From assembly GCA_023374045.1 (NCBI GenBank), contig CM041783.1:94523298-94587297 (forward strand): a DNA stretch of 64,000 nt. Reading direction: 5' to 3'. The position numbers and the translations under genes were made by a program. The DNA comes from Limonium bicolor (taxonomy: Eukaryota; Streptophyta; Magnoliopsida; Caryophyllales; Plumbaginaceae). Below the pieces are notes generated by a model. That model was not told the origin of the DNA and searched no databases. It saw nothing but the letters and a program-made list of their open reading frames with translations. Numbering within the stretch: the stretch's first letter is position 1; each line of letters starts with the position of its first letter. Positions 36,900 through 48,330 of the stretch are shown here, piece by piece.

Positions 36900-37340
36900 C
36901 AAAGTACCTTGAAATAAAAAGAAAAATAAATTATATACATAAAGAACAAAAATAAAAAATAATAATAAAAGTATGTACATAAAAATAAAGTAAACAAAAA
37001 CAAAATCAAACTAAGCAAAAACCTGTCGATAAAAACAAAAAACCAAAACCAAAATAGACAAATTAAGGAAAAAAATAAAATAAAATAAAATTGAACTAAA
37101 AAAACAAACACAAGTAAAATTAATAAGAACAAAATTAAACGAAACAAAAAATAAACTAATATAATAAATAAAATTCCGAGAAACTAAAATAACTATAAAT
37201 ATCAAAACAATCAAACAAACCAAATTAATTACTATCAAACTGAATAAAAATAATTAAACAAAATAAAACAAACAAAAACTAACTAAAACAAAAAAAATAA
37301 TAAGAGAAACATACAAATAGAATAAAGACTAAACTAAATT
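36900..37340 (-). other. A-rich leader of element F
   Basis: Plus strand is a run of AAAATAAA/AACAAA words, T-rich on the element's sense strand, between the PBS and the ORF. Hydrophobic frames here are translations of this low-complexity sequence. Confidence 0.6.
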
Positions 37341-37347
37341 CCGAGCC

Positions 37348-37365
37348 TCCCCGACAACGGCGCCA
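37348..37365 (-). promoter_or_regulatory. Primer-binding site, Asp tRNA (element F)
   Basis: Plus strand TCCCCGACAACGGCGCCA matches the 3' end of plant tRNA-Asp (TCCCCGGCAACGGCGCCA) with one change, six bases left of the LTR at 37372. Confidence 0.85.
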
Positions 37366-38383
37366 AATATTTGTACGGTATGAAACGTATTATCAGCAAG
37401 TGTACTGGTCTATCGTAGCAAGATTTCCTCAAAAAGTATTCCCTAGGTTATCGAACCAAGGAGGCAATGTCTAGTTTAATCTCTACCCTAATCTAACTAA
37501 TAAACTAAGGAAAAATAACAATGATAAATTGGGGATTTGATTGTAGAAATTAAATAAAGTAAAATAAAAACAAAAATAATTAAAAGTGATTCTCTAACAA
37601 TTCTAAAAGAGCGAATCCTGGTTAACTATTTCTTCCTAGTTTACCAATTCCCTTCCTAGTGTTTTCTAAATTCTATTTTGCAACCTCAGATCTAAATTAA
37701 TCTAAAACCGGTCCCCCGCAAGATAGATCCTTACTAGTAATTCCCAAATCCTAACTCTCGTTACGAATTTACAAATCAACTAGTAGCATTAACGATTCAT
37801 CTGGTTTCTAGTCAGCTAATCCCCAGGAATTACCATCTGTAGTTTCGCTGGTAATATTCCTAAGGTCTAATGAACGCCGTAGTTCTCACTTGTAAGCAAT
37901 TCATACCAAATAAACTCAAACAATAATTAATCGCAAGAGAATATCAATAAATAACTAGGAACAAAACTAAAATCTGTATCAAATTAGTATTTAACAACTC
38001 CGGAAGAAAAATAATAAACTAGTTGTCCATAGTAAACCCAGAATTCTAACGACTACTCAGACATCGGAGACAAAGAAATGATTACAATAATCAAGAGATT
38101 ATAAAACTTCTCTAATTAGAGAACGATGACGAATCCGATCTCTGCCTTCTGCTCCGGTCTGCCAATACTATCTGTTGTTTCCTCTCGATGTGACTCGTAT
38201 ACTCGAACAGTTGCAGACTATTTCCTCTCGGTATGCTCACGGCTAGGGGTAGGTCTGAGAATTGTCTTTTGTTCTCTCGTAATTACGTATATATTATGTG
38301 TAGTTTTCAATTTCTTTTTCCTTCTGCATACTCGATTTATCTTCACATAAAAGAAATGATAAATTTGCTAAATAATTTGTCGG

Positions 38384-40169
38384 TGTTATACCCAAAATTT
38401 TAATCCCCCAAGAGAGTCCCTTGAGGTATTGGTGCAAAAAGGGTAGTTTGGTCAAACATCAAGAATTCCCGATTCGATCGCGCATTCCGGGGCATCAAGG
38501 GTAGCTTAGTCACCTTCAGGGGTATTTTCGTGATTTTTCAGGGCTCCTAAGCCCCCAGGAGCTTTCTCTCTCTCTCCGAAAGTGGCTCAAATCAACTTCA
38601 AATTCCTTGAAATTTTAACCCATGATAGAGGATGACATTTTAAGCATAATGGCATTGGAATTTTGTTTTTTTGAATTTCCAATAATTTTCTAGCAATTTC
38701 TGATTGAATCTGACGAGAAATTGAATTTAAAAATATTCCAACATTTAAAAAATTTAATTCCGCTTTAGAAAAATCATAATTGTCATCCTTGACACATGGC
38801 TAAAATTTCACAGCAAGATTCTTTGGGAAGTCACTTAATTAAAATTTCAAAAAAACTTACTTTTACTAGATTTTCTTTATCTTTAAGAAAGTCTATAGAA
38901 GGGGATAAATCTTTTGATCAAAGGAGAATCTCATAAGCTCAAGAACCCTAGGAAGTCAGAAAGCACAGCCTCCTCTCTCTCTCTCTCACGTTTTTCAACA
39001 CCCGACCACCAAGATCATACCGAAAATCCCCCGAAATCATCATCTAAACTCGTTTTCCAATCCCAAAGCATCAACCATCATCAAAACCCCACATAAACAC
39101 CACCAAAACATGAAGAACAGCAAGAACAACACAACAACCAGAAGCTTGGTTCGAAAACCTTTCGGGTCTGCCATCAACAGAGCAATCGACGAATCCCAAC
39201 GTGAAAAATCATTGTAAATCTGAAGGTAAAACAGGTAGGAATTCCACTTTCCTAACTCCCTACTACTTTATCAATCTTATATCCAAATTTGGGTTCAAAC
39301 TAACCTTTCATAGCTTCTGAGTTGCTGTTTATTTAAGCTTCTGCCCAATTACTTGTTCGTTAAGTTTCGCATTAAATTCGACTTCAAACTGAAAGCTTTT
39401 AATCACTAACATCTTGTACATCTTTCAGGATACAAGTACATAAATTTTGAGCTAAAAACACGTCGGGAACCATCAAAAACCCACTGTCCGTGGGTGGTCC
39501 ATGACCTCGGACGCATGGTCCGGGACCACGGAGGGGTTGTCCGTGACCACGGACACCCACCGATGGCGGGATTTCTTATTTTCCCATTTTTCAAATTTTA
39601 GGGTTTCTGGCAATACATGTCTAAGCCCACGGACAGACCCCGGACTTTTCAAGTTTACGTTTTTATTTCAGTTCTGTTTTCGTAAACATGTAATTCAGTT
39701 GGGGATCGTGGTCTCGAACATTAGGTCCGTGGCTACGGACATAATTAAAATTTGACCTAATTCTGCCTCCGAAACCCTAGTTTAGGTAGTTTTTAATTTC
39801 ACTTTTATTTTCTGTCAAAAAATGTTAAAAATACAAAAAAAATCAGAAGCGTGCACTTAGGTTAAAACAACTCGTAATAATCTTTAATTAAACTAAGTAG
39901 AGGAAAAACGACTTCGAGGGGTAATGAAAGTAATTGAACCCTAATTAAGTCGAATATCAAGCCCCTGAACCCGAACTCTCCTTTCCTAATTTGATCTAGG
40001 TTAAAATTAGGTGGCGACTCATAATAGGTTCGAGTGAGCTAGCTTAGGTTTTAATAATTATTGTGACATGACATAGTTATTAATCTTAGGTTATAAGTGG
40101 ACCTAAAACCCGACTAGATCCTAATCAATATAATCAATATAGGATAGAGTTTAAAAGTCGAGACTCACA
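38384..40169 (+). mobile_element. Solo LTR 'E', 1786 bp
   Basis: TGTTATACCC...GACTCACA, flanked by GTCGG (38379-38383 and 40170-40174). The other LTR of element F has the uninterrupted site at about 33856-33866. AGGTGGCGACTC at about 40009 recalls Tat/Ogre-lineage LTR ends; lineage uncertain. Short frames inside are not genes. Confidence 0.85.
39485..39741 (+). repeat. Inverted-repeat word cassette E (solo LTR)
   Basis: Alternating words GTCCGTG, CCACGGAC, GGTCCGGGACC and GGTCCGTGGCTACGGAC at 39485-39560, 39628-39645 and 39706-39741, able to pair with one another. Confidence 0.65.
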
Positions 40170-41561
40170 GTCGGCCCATCCTCTCGTGTCTGCACCTCTG
40201 AATAATTTGTCGGCCCATGTCATTCATCTACGCCTCTATGTTGATAACGTGTGGTTGTCACTTTCTTCATCCAGAAACCATCGAGCAAAACAGCCCAACT
40301 CCACGTCATGTTGGTATCTACATGAATGATCCCTTTCATGTGATGTAGCCCATGTGTGTATGAAATAAAAACTGTTCCAGCCCATGTGAGTAAATGACCA
40401 GCCCAAATAAGATTTATTCCAGTAGTGCCATCAACCGTAATGCTCATGAATAAATCATTGTTGCATGTGTGCATGGCCCTTTATTTCCAAATTTTCGAGC
40501 CCAATTTGTATCCATCATGATACATTCATGCAGGTATGAATGGTCAAAGGTAGCGTCCAAAAGTCCACCTCCAGATAAAATAAAAGCCCAAGCTCCAAGT
40601 CTGATGATGTGTGAAAACAAACTGGCCATGCTATTCATCTTGTCATTATTGTTGCGAGTGTACAGCCCATGCGTGCGTGTGCATGCTGATTGTATTTTTT
40701 TTCACTACGTTTCATGGTCCAGGATATTCCAAACTGCTAAACCCGACATATAAAAGTGTCGGTGTGGTCCGGGTTTGTATGTCTGGAGACATGTTCGGAG
40801 ACACCCTAAAGTGTATCAAAAATGTCATTTTTGTTCTTGTTCGGTCCCGGTTTGATCGTTAAACTCTTGACATATGTTCCTAGACCTTTTCTTCAATGTT
40901 TTAACCTGTTTTAGCACAAATCCACAAGTAAGGGGAGTTCTTCGCATATAATATAAATTAACATATAGGTAAGGAATTTATCACATAAATCCATAAAATA
41001 TTAATCAAATGAAGCATAGAAACATAGATAAATTCCGCACTTATCACCTGGAGAGATTTACTACTTGCATTACTTTTGTTTTTGGATTGTAAATGTATAA
41101 GTTTTAATTTCCCTTATTACTCTTCCTTTAGGTTTTAGTCCTGACATTTGGTTCAGAGTGTGTAACTCTCTTGACCTATGTTTTTCTGACAAGTTCAATC
41201 TGTCTATTCTCATTTTAGTCGGAACAATGCATTAGATGATGACCAAGTGTAAGGATACATGGTCTAGGCTACCTTGCGAATTTGTAGGTACTACCTTTCA
41301 GGAGCCACTAGTTGGTCATGCCCATGTGGCTATGTTTTAGTAAGCATGTTTTAATGAATAAATGTGTATATGGATTTGAAGATGGGTCTTGGTAGGTCAT
41401 GTCCAAAGTTTTTGAAAGATTACATTTTATTTGAAGAAGAGATTTAGCCTTAACATTCCCATGGGAGGAATGTGGCGGTAGCACCAAAAAGATTTTTATT
41501 TCCGCTGCAACTTCTGATGGTTTAAGAGGTTAATCATGTGTTAGTAAAATGGGGTGTTACA

Positions 41562-42490
41562 TTGATGATGTGAGTTCTTTGATTCCTCAGAGTGATGTTG
41601 TGGGTGAGAAGGCTGAAGAGAACCCTGTCTGGGTTGGACATCAGCACAGCATGGAAGTTCTTCATTGTGGCCCCCTTGTTGCACATGTGGACCATCTTTC
41701 CTCCTTGATGTCCCAAGTCATTTTAGGTCATGTCCTTGGGAACGACCAATCCCTCTGGCTCCAGGTTGAAAAACTTGTAGATCCAAGACTTTGTGATGTT
41801 GATGTGAGTTCCTTGGACTTTCGAGATGATGTAGTACTCATCATCATCACTCTAAATGTGGCCTAGGTGCCTCATGTGTCCTTGATCAGCTCTGTGTAGA
41901 TGGTGATAGGCTCCAGGAAGAAGTCGACCCAACCTTGGAATTCCAACAGCTCTAAGATCTCTCCAAGACCCATCTTCTTCAACCATTCCATGTCCATCAT
42001 CTTTGGTAAGATGAGACAGGACTTGTTGTTGACATTCTCAGCCTTGATGATGGTTGGCTCTAGCTCCTTGAGTTTCTTCAATCACTTCAGCGATTGTTGT
42101 GGTTGTGGCTTCACAATCGCTCTTTTGGAGAAGAGCTCCTCAAGCTCTTGAGCGTGCGGTGATGGAGCCATTTGTTGTTTGCCTTTGGCTTTCCTTAGCT
42201 TGTTATGCTCCTCGAGCGTTGGTATGACTGGTGAAAGTGACTCTGTGTCACTTTCTCCTTCCCGACTTGATTGGGCAGGTGTCGGAGACTGGTCTTTGTC
42301 TGGTAGTGTAGCTTGAGTGTGAGGTTCTCTTTCCTCCTCCGAGTCTGTTGCGGTCACACCTTCTTCTTGAGTCTCTTCTTTTGATGAGGGTTCCTTTTGT
42401 GACTTCTCGTCACTCTAGACTTCTTCTTCTTCCACATCGTGAGTGATTGGGTCGACGATAATAGTGGGAGTTCCTTCTGAACTAGCTAGC
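41562..42490 (-). pseudogene. Upstream half of interrupted non-pol ORF (Sirevirus-like element)
   Basis: Minus-strand reading from about 42470 gives an acidic, Ser/Glu-rich lead (TDSEEEREPHTQ), then KLKELEPTIIKAENV, LKKMGLGEILELLEFQGWV, FFLEPITIYTELIK, and in a shifted frame YYIISKVQGTHINITKSWIYKFFNLEPEG. The sequence continues across the solo LTR to 30158. The layout (a helical segment ending in a tyrosine-leucine motif, then IS-KV-G--INI) resembles the retroelement-borne 'putative plant transposon protein' family; assignment is tentative. Several stops and a frameshift break it. Confidence 0.45.
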
Positions 42491-42867
42491 GCTCCTGATG
42501 CATCCTTGATAGATCGTGGACGCATCATTGACTCAAATAAACTTTGATGGTTAAGGAAAGACACGAGATAAACTTAAACTGGAAAGTCCATTTCGATTGA
42601 GACTTTACACACAAAAATTTACTCAATCTCCCTCGCCCCACACACGGACTCCGAGACAGTTTAGGACTTTATCCCAAAGTCCTCTACCCTCTCCTGACAG
42701 CCGGCCTACGGTTCCCTAACCGCTCCCCGACTGATCAGTCTACCAATTACAATGTGTTGTCACACAACTCCAGTCCTAACCAGCTTACAAACTCTCTTGG
42801 CTTCTTTGTTCGAGTGAGAAGAACTTCATTTTGTCTCTTGTCATATGTTTAGAGCACCCACTGTCAA
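42491..42867 (-). repeat. Sirevirus-like LTR fragment
   Basis: Matches the first ~370 bp of 27539-28611 with scattered substitutions. Cut at 42868 where an alpha-type LTR begins. Confidence 0.7.
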
Positions 42868-43194
42868 TGAAATACCCCGAACTTAAATGTGTTAATTAAT
42901 TGTGTTATTATAATTTTCGAAGGCTAATTAAGTCCTTAGGAATATTCATGAAGAAAGAGAAACCAAAAGAAAAAGGAAAACGCGTAAAAGTCACAAAATG
43001 CAAAAAGCGTATTTAATTATCTTAGGAGGTATATAAACTCGACTAGGATCCGAGAGGGATTCCTAGGGATTAATTAGGCCTAAATAGTATGTGGGAACAA
43101 TTCTCGAAGAAAACGGATCCAAATAATGGGTTAAAACGCTAACGGAGTCTTAAAGCGCGTTTATCGAGAAAACCTAGAAAGTGACTTTAGACTC
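42868..43194 (+). repeat. Alpha-type LTR fragment (LTR start only)
   Basis: TGAAATACCCCGAACTTAA opens it, and about 330 bp follow the order of 3270-3600 (shared GGAAAACGCGTAAAA-like, TAGGCCTAA and GATCCAAATAATG stretches). It ends abruptly against the D-element gag. Confidence 0.75.
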
Positions 43195-44268
43195 TAGCCT
43201 GGGCCTGGGGGTGGGACTTCCTCTGCTCTGACCGGTCCCGAGTCTTTGAGGCGGACCCACCAGTCCTTCCTCCTGAACTACCTCTGCTCCTCTCGGCCTG
43301 GGGGCAGTCTACGATCCGGTGGTCGAGGGAGCCACACTTAAAACATGCTCCCGACTTCTTGTAACACTCCCGTCCCCAATGGAACTTGCCACGGACCTCG
43401 CACTTCGGGGAAGCTAAAGAAGAAGAAGAACCACCATGATCTCTCGAACCCGGTGGTCTCCAGAACGATCACCAGCAAACTGCTTCTTCAGAGAAGCACC
43501 CTGGTCTCTCCTATCATAATCCTCGAACCTCTACTTCCTCTTCTGGTCCTTCCCACCAGACTGGCAGCCCTTCAGGTCGGTCTCCACCAACAGGGTGACA
43601 TCAGCAACTTCCCTGAAGGTCTTGTGACAAAGTGGCGTCATAGCAGATCAGATATCTGGCATGAGATCACTCTCAAACTTCCTGGCCACCCTATGCTCGT
43701 TAGGCTCAGGTGCAAACTTAGACAAGGAGATGAACTTCTAAACGTAGTCCGCCACACTCATATCCCGACCTTGGTGTAGTCGGTTATACTCCAAGATCCT
43801 CTGGTCCTTATAGACGTCAGGGTAAAACTGTTTCTTGAACTACCAAGTAAACTGGTCCCACGTCCAAGGCTGTGGGAACTTTCCAATCACCGACCTCCAC
43901 CACTCCTTGGCTTTGGCCTTGAACAGGAAGGTGGCGAAGTCGACCTTCTGTTCCTCCTTTGAGCCCATCACTCGGAGTAGGTCATCTACCTCCGATAGCC
44001 AATGACTGGCCTCCTAGGGATCTCCACTCCCATCGAATGTCGAAGGCTTCAGCTTCGTGAACTCTTGTAGCGCCTTGACATTTCTCCCCTCAGCATTAGC
44101 AGCCTCAACACCGGCTGCTCCACCACCAGCTGCACCACCAGCAGTAGCAGCTCCTCCACCAGCGGCTCCTCCCCTAGCTGCCACTGTTTACATCAGCTGG
44201 GTCATGAATTGCTGAATAGCATCAGAAACATCTCCCTGAGGAACCAATGTAGCTCTTCGTGGTGGCAT
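43195..44268 (-). pseudogene. Gypsy gag, broken (element D)
   Basis: Starts at 44268 (minus) with MPPRRATLVPQGDVSDAIQQ, then an Ala/Gly-rich linker, and the gypsy Gag core LKPSTFDGSGDP, WLSEVDDLLRVM and FKAKAKEWWRSV. After a frameshift the end keeps a CCHC-like knuckle CFKCGSLDHRIVDC. Stops after residues QFMTQLM, DGSGDP, ADYV, LMPDI and DQKRK are TAA, TAG or TGA at places where CAA, CAG or CGA would fit. Gag would form the particle shell. Protease and pol are missing beyond 43195. Confidence 0.75.
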
Positions 44269-44376
44269 TCTGAAAGTCCATAGAGCAAGCAATTAGACAA
44301 ACAAAGTCTCTAGATATAGGTACTGACATTCTGACTGACTGACTGAACTCAATTTCTCAACAGATTTAAACCTAGA

Positions 44377-44388
44377 GCTCTAATACTA
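44377..44388 (-). promoter_or_regulatory. Degenerate primer-binding site (element D)
   Basis: Minus strand TAGTATTAGAGC against the usual TGGTATCAGAGC; about 110 bases before the gag start. Confidence 0.55.
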
Positions 44389-44398
44389 CTAAATATAA

Positions 44399-46773
44399 TG
44401 ATCCCAAAACTGGCCTAGGAGTTAGGGACGTTACACGCTGCATATTACTACCTAATAACGCAAGGCTACGAAATAATGCTAATGAATGGCCCAAAATAAC
44501 ACTTGTATAAATATTTATAACCGAAGTGTATCAAAAGTATTCTCAGTAGCAACACAAATACCAATGTCAAATCTGAAAACGGAAGCGTAGCATCAAATGC
44601 CCATAGGCTACAAATGTATAAACAAAAATGTATCAAATAGCATAAACGAGCTAACTTATTAGACTCCATAAAATAGTGGTGATCCTCGCTGATCAATCTG
44701 CAATGTTAGTAAGAGTAGGGGAGTGAGCAAATAACCATGCTCAGTAGATGACTAACTTCATCAACCAGCATGCTCAAAACATTTGCAGATATGATTGTAA
44801 ATCCAGAAGTTAAATAGAAGGAAAAGGTGTTTTCCATTTCAATATCAGCAGCAGAAGTCCAACATAGTAGGACTAAAACAGAATTCAGAGTAAACGGAAT
44901 CACAAACAGAGCAGGACACTAGATATCAAAGCATACAGACAGAACGGATAGAATCCGTGAACAAAACGAGGAAACCTCACTCGTAAACAGAACGGGGGAG
45001 ACACCTGTGGTAAATAACAGAAGGATGTCCTACGCAGCGCGCTACAGGATATCTAGACCCAGCCACCCACGGCTTAGACACAAAGGTAACTAAGTCCCAA
45101 AACAGAAGCTTAAATGATGATAAGCATATATGCATCAAAGGCACCACAAAGGGGATAGAAAGCTTAACCAACATCAGGGGAATACAACCCTGCAAACGGA
45201 AGTCAAAAGGAGCTCAAACGAGCCATCTTTGGCAAAACAGACGGTGTGTCCGAACATGTGTCCGAACATCAATGTTCGGACACAAGTCGAGACTCAAAAC
45301 AGAAGAAGCTCAAAGCATCTGAACATGTGTCAGAACATCAATGTTCAAACACAAGTTGAGTCTCAAAACAGAAGAAGCTCAAAGCGTTCAAACATGTGTT
45401 CGAACATCAATATTCGGACATAAGTCGAGAGTTAAAAACAGAAGTGTCCGGACATGTGTCCGGACATTGGAAGTTCAGACAAATCCTGAGAAAGTATATG
45501 TGGTGGCGTCTGAACTTGTGTCTGGACATCAATGTTTGGACACAAGTCGAACCCAAATCAAAAGAAAACTTATGAAGTATCCGAACATCAATGTTTGGAC
45601 ACAAGTCAAATTGAAATCAGAAGAAATGCAGAAGGGGTGTCCGCACTTATGTCCGGACATACAAGTTCGGACACCAGCCGAAACTTGTACGCCAAACTTG
45701 TCCTCGCACCCCGTCTGAACTTACATGTTTGGACGGAAGTTTAGACACTGTTGAAAACTCTGAAAACAGAAGGAATAACAAGGTCTATCCGAACATCAAT
45801 GTTCGAACAAACTTTCGGATATGTCGAAAATGAGAGTTTCCAGAACCGCAAACACACAAACAGAACAACAAAATGCACCAAATCATAATGTAAATACAAA
45901 ATTTCTTTTAAACACAACTATGGGGGTTTTACGCAGTCATAATAATGTAAAATCAGATGGTGAGCAATCATTAAAACACAAACAAATTGCCACAATCAGA
46001 ACCCGAATTATAACTCCCCATAGCCGAACACACTAATTGAATCCATCAGCCACCTACCTCGATAATTAGCAGAGTTGGCTTGAAGTCCAAAGGGGAAACC
46101 GCCACTGAAGTGCAGACCAAAATGCAAAAGTGAACAACACTGATATACCAACACGTAGAGACAAACCCCAATTCAGAAATTGCCAAAAGTTCCCCAAATC
46201 AGAAACTGGGAAAAACACGAATCATAACCCTCACCTGAATCTGACCATGAATTACAGAGGTGAAGCAATCGAAAGAGATCGGCAGAGACTCCGGTGATGA
46301 CCACTGATTCACAAACCAAAGTAAAGATCCAAAATCAGTACAAGGGAAGTTCTCAAAAACTGTAGAATTGAAAGGGGATTAATCCGACAACCGTACCTGA
46401 ATCTGACAGGGAATTCACAGGGGAGGAGTAATCCACAATAGCAATTCGATTTGCAGAATCCAACGACAGCAATGGTTTGACAGATTGGGGAAGAAGAAGA
46501 AGAAGAATGTTGAGGGAGAGAAGAGAGAACGCTCCAACGTGAAGTGACAGTTCAGAAGAATGCTGATCGTGAGATAAGAACATGATTAGGTGGAGTTATT
46601 AATGACAAATTAATTACTTAATTAATTCCTTACAAGAAACTAAAATAGGATTTGACCTCCTCACCATCGTCTTTAGTCCAAAAGACATTTGCATCCTGAA
46701 TTCAAATACTTTAGCTGAAGTCATCACATAACAAAGATAAAAAAAATTCTGCAACGAACTTTGGGTTATAACA
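44399..46773 (-). repeat. Putative 5' LTR of element D
   Basis: Read on the minus strand it would run TGTTATAACCC to GGGATCA, about 2.4 kb, next to the PBS. No second copy is in the window, so both edges are inferred. A splice-like and leader-like region lies near 46250-46570. Contains cassette D. GGCTCGTTTG beside the cassette is shared with the Del-type LTR. Confidence 0.5.
45245..45825 (-). repeat. Inverted-repeat word cassette D
   Basis: At least six units of the form TGTCCGAACAT...ATGTTCGGACACAAG, separated by recurring GAGACTCAAAACAGAAGAAG linkers on the plus strand. Near identical words are in the Del-type LTR cassette. Frames through it are artefacts of stop-free repeat words. Confidence 0.8.
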
Positions 46774-48330
46774 CGATCAACTCCCATTGCGTAAGGTAAT
46801 GTCTTAAGACATATTTTAGCTCATTTTCATCGTCTTTTCAAGACCTACACATTGAACTAACCAGGGCCGGCTTTCAAGTTGTGCAATCTGGGCAACCGAA
46901 CAGGGCCCCTATATTTTGGGGGCCCAATTTTTATATTTGTCCTTGAGATTTTGTCATAAGAAAATTATATATTGTCAAATTGATTTTGAATGGACTATAT
47001 CAAAACATTATGTTTTAAATAAATTCAAACATGATAAACATGACCATTATGAATGCATAATTTAATTTAGTAATTTTTCTATATTTACATAATTTAATTG
47101 ATTAAGGGACCTTATTTAATATTTTAGAACATGGCCCCCAAAAACGTTAAGACGGCTCTGGAACTAACTTCCAACTTCATCCCATTGCTGTATCTCAGTG
47201 AGTTGCTCTTGGAAGGGAGCTTCAAAATCGACTCAAACAAGATCAAGGAGCAAAGATAGTTAAAAATCATTCTTAAGGTAAAACATGCCTTAAGCTTCTT
47301 CTTTCACTTCTAGCCTTTTTATTTTGGTTTCCTTAAGTTCTTTCACTCATTATCTTCCCCTTGTCATGTTCATTCATTAGCTCTTTCAAATTGATCAAAG
47401 GGTGGCTGAAATCTAGCAAAATTCATTCCTTGAGGAATTTGGCAAAGGTAACTTCTATTAGTATTCTACCATGTTATAATCGGCCATTTTGGCATGTCTT
47501 TTGAAGAGGTTTAACACTCATCATGTCCACTGAAAATAGGCCAAAACCATCCTTGGAAAGCCTTCCTAATCTAAGGTAATTACACCTTAAAAATTCAAGT
47601 TTCATAATTTGTAATCTTTCCTATGGTTAACTCATGTTTGGAGCTTAATTATATCTTAATCTTTCTGTTTAAAACATGTCAAGAATCAGAGTGAAAATAC
47701 TTCAAACTTTCATGACCAAATCAAGGAGAAATTAAGAGTTTGGCATTATAATACAAGGTATATACCTTAATGCCATTTTTAACATATTAAGTGTTCTTAA
47801 TCTTATGTTATAATTATTGCCGAGAGTGAAGTAGTTAGAATGGACAATTTTGACCTTAGAATGACCAAGAAATGATTTAGCTAATTCTAGCTAATCATTT
47901 AAGTGATTAAGTAACATAATTGTCAAATTTAAGACATTATATGGTGACTTGGTAATTACTAAAAATATATGGGTAAGGCTGAGCATTTACTATATTATAA
48001 AGACCATTTAGGTGTAATTTTATGTTACAAAATCAAGTTGTAATAAGGCCATGTATTTTAGGCCATTTCATTATGTTATTTAAAGAATAAATTACATTTA
48101 AAGTAATTTATATCATTATTATAGAGTAAGGGGGAAACCATAAATAAACAAATTATGGGGGCTGTAGAATAAATATGGCCAAAATTTAGGAATCAAAAAG
48201 AGTTTAAATGAAAATTGTAAAATTTTACAAAATTTGGGGCTAAAATGTAATTCAAGGAAAACTTGGGGTAAGATTCATAATTATTAGACAGTTTGGAGGT
48301 CTGTTGAGAATTTTTAGAATATATTATAAC
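46774..48330 (+). repeat. Gamma-like LTR fragment, left part
   Basis: AT-rich sequence with the same order of features as gamma's LTR on the other strand, for example TACAAAATTTGGGGCTA near 48222 and CTTAAGGTAAAACATG near 47270. Continues at 57899 beyond the Del-type insertion. No gene seen. Confidence 0.5.
46862..47160. mobile_element. hAT-type MITE, 299 bp
   Basis: Termini CAGGGCCGGCTT and AAGACGGCTCTG are imperfect inverted repeats; the 8-bp duplication GAACTAAC flanks both sides (46854-46861 and 47161-47168). No coding capacity. Confidence 0.9.

Larger units (their letters stand above)
32492..41046 (-). mobile_element. Element 'F': tRNA-Asp-primed, non-autonomous Athila/Tat-like gypsy element
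   Basis: LTRs 32492-34755 and 37372-41046 (about 1.9 kb each without their own insertions) run TGTACGGTATG to CACTTATCA and are flanked by CCTGG at 32487-32491 and 41047-41051. The PBS beside the right LTR fixes the minus orientation. The 2.6 kb internal region has one short ORF and no pol. The LTRs differ by many substitutions, so it is older than beta or the Del-type element. Confidence 0.85.
37372..41046 (-). repeat. Element F 5' LTR (with a solo LTR inside)
   Basis: Starts TGTACGGTATG like the left LTR and ends ACTTATCA. Interrupted by the solo LTR 38384-40169. Confidence 0.85.
30159..41561 (+). mobile_element. Solo LTR 'G' of a gypsy element, interrupted by an Athila/Tat-like element
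   Basis: Begins TGAAATACCCCGATTT and ends GGGGTGTTACA. The parts 30159-32491 and 41052-41561 total about 2.84 kb. Flanks are TTGAC (30154-30158) and TTGAT (41562-41566), a target duplication with one change. No internal region follows, so it is a solo LTR left by LTR-LTR recombination. Its end shares the box GTGGCGGTA...TTCCGCTGC with the Del-type LTR at 49931-49972. Confidence 0.75.
27539..42867 (-). mobile_element. Sirevirus-like (Ty1/copia) LTR element lacking gag-pol, heavily interrupted
   Basis: Two LTR copies in the same orientation: 27539-28611 (complete) and 42491-42867 (truncated). Right of the first, the minus strand reads a AAAAAGGGGGAAAT polypurine tract and TTTTGATGATAGCAAA within the LTR start, both typical of Sireviruses. 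Once the nested solo LTR (30159-41561) is removed, only about 2.5 kb of internal DNA is left, holding a decayed non-pol ORF. No reverse transcriptase or PBS was seen. It sits in gamma's pol. Confidence 0.6.

Noticed and set aside
36899..37238. Hydrophobic small proteins on the minus strand
   Set aside because: They are translations of an A-rich low-complexity leader; composition alone explains the Phe/Leu/Ile content.
45341..45718. Repeated peptide reading (NINVRTQV-like) through cassette D, and similar readings at 50244-50642, 57421-57897 and on the opposite strands
   Set aside because: The words are inverted repeats without stop codons, so both strands stay open and give related peptides. 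Linkers do not code consistently and the peptide is not kept between LTR families.
43195..46773. Element D as the missing 5' half of gamma
   Set aside because: Strand and order would fit, but its LTR shares neither ends nor body with gamma's LTR at 22119-25130.
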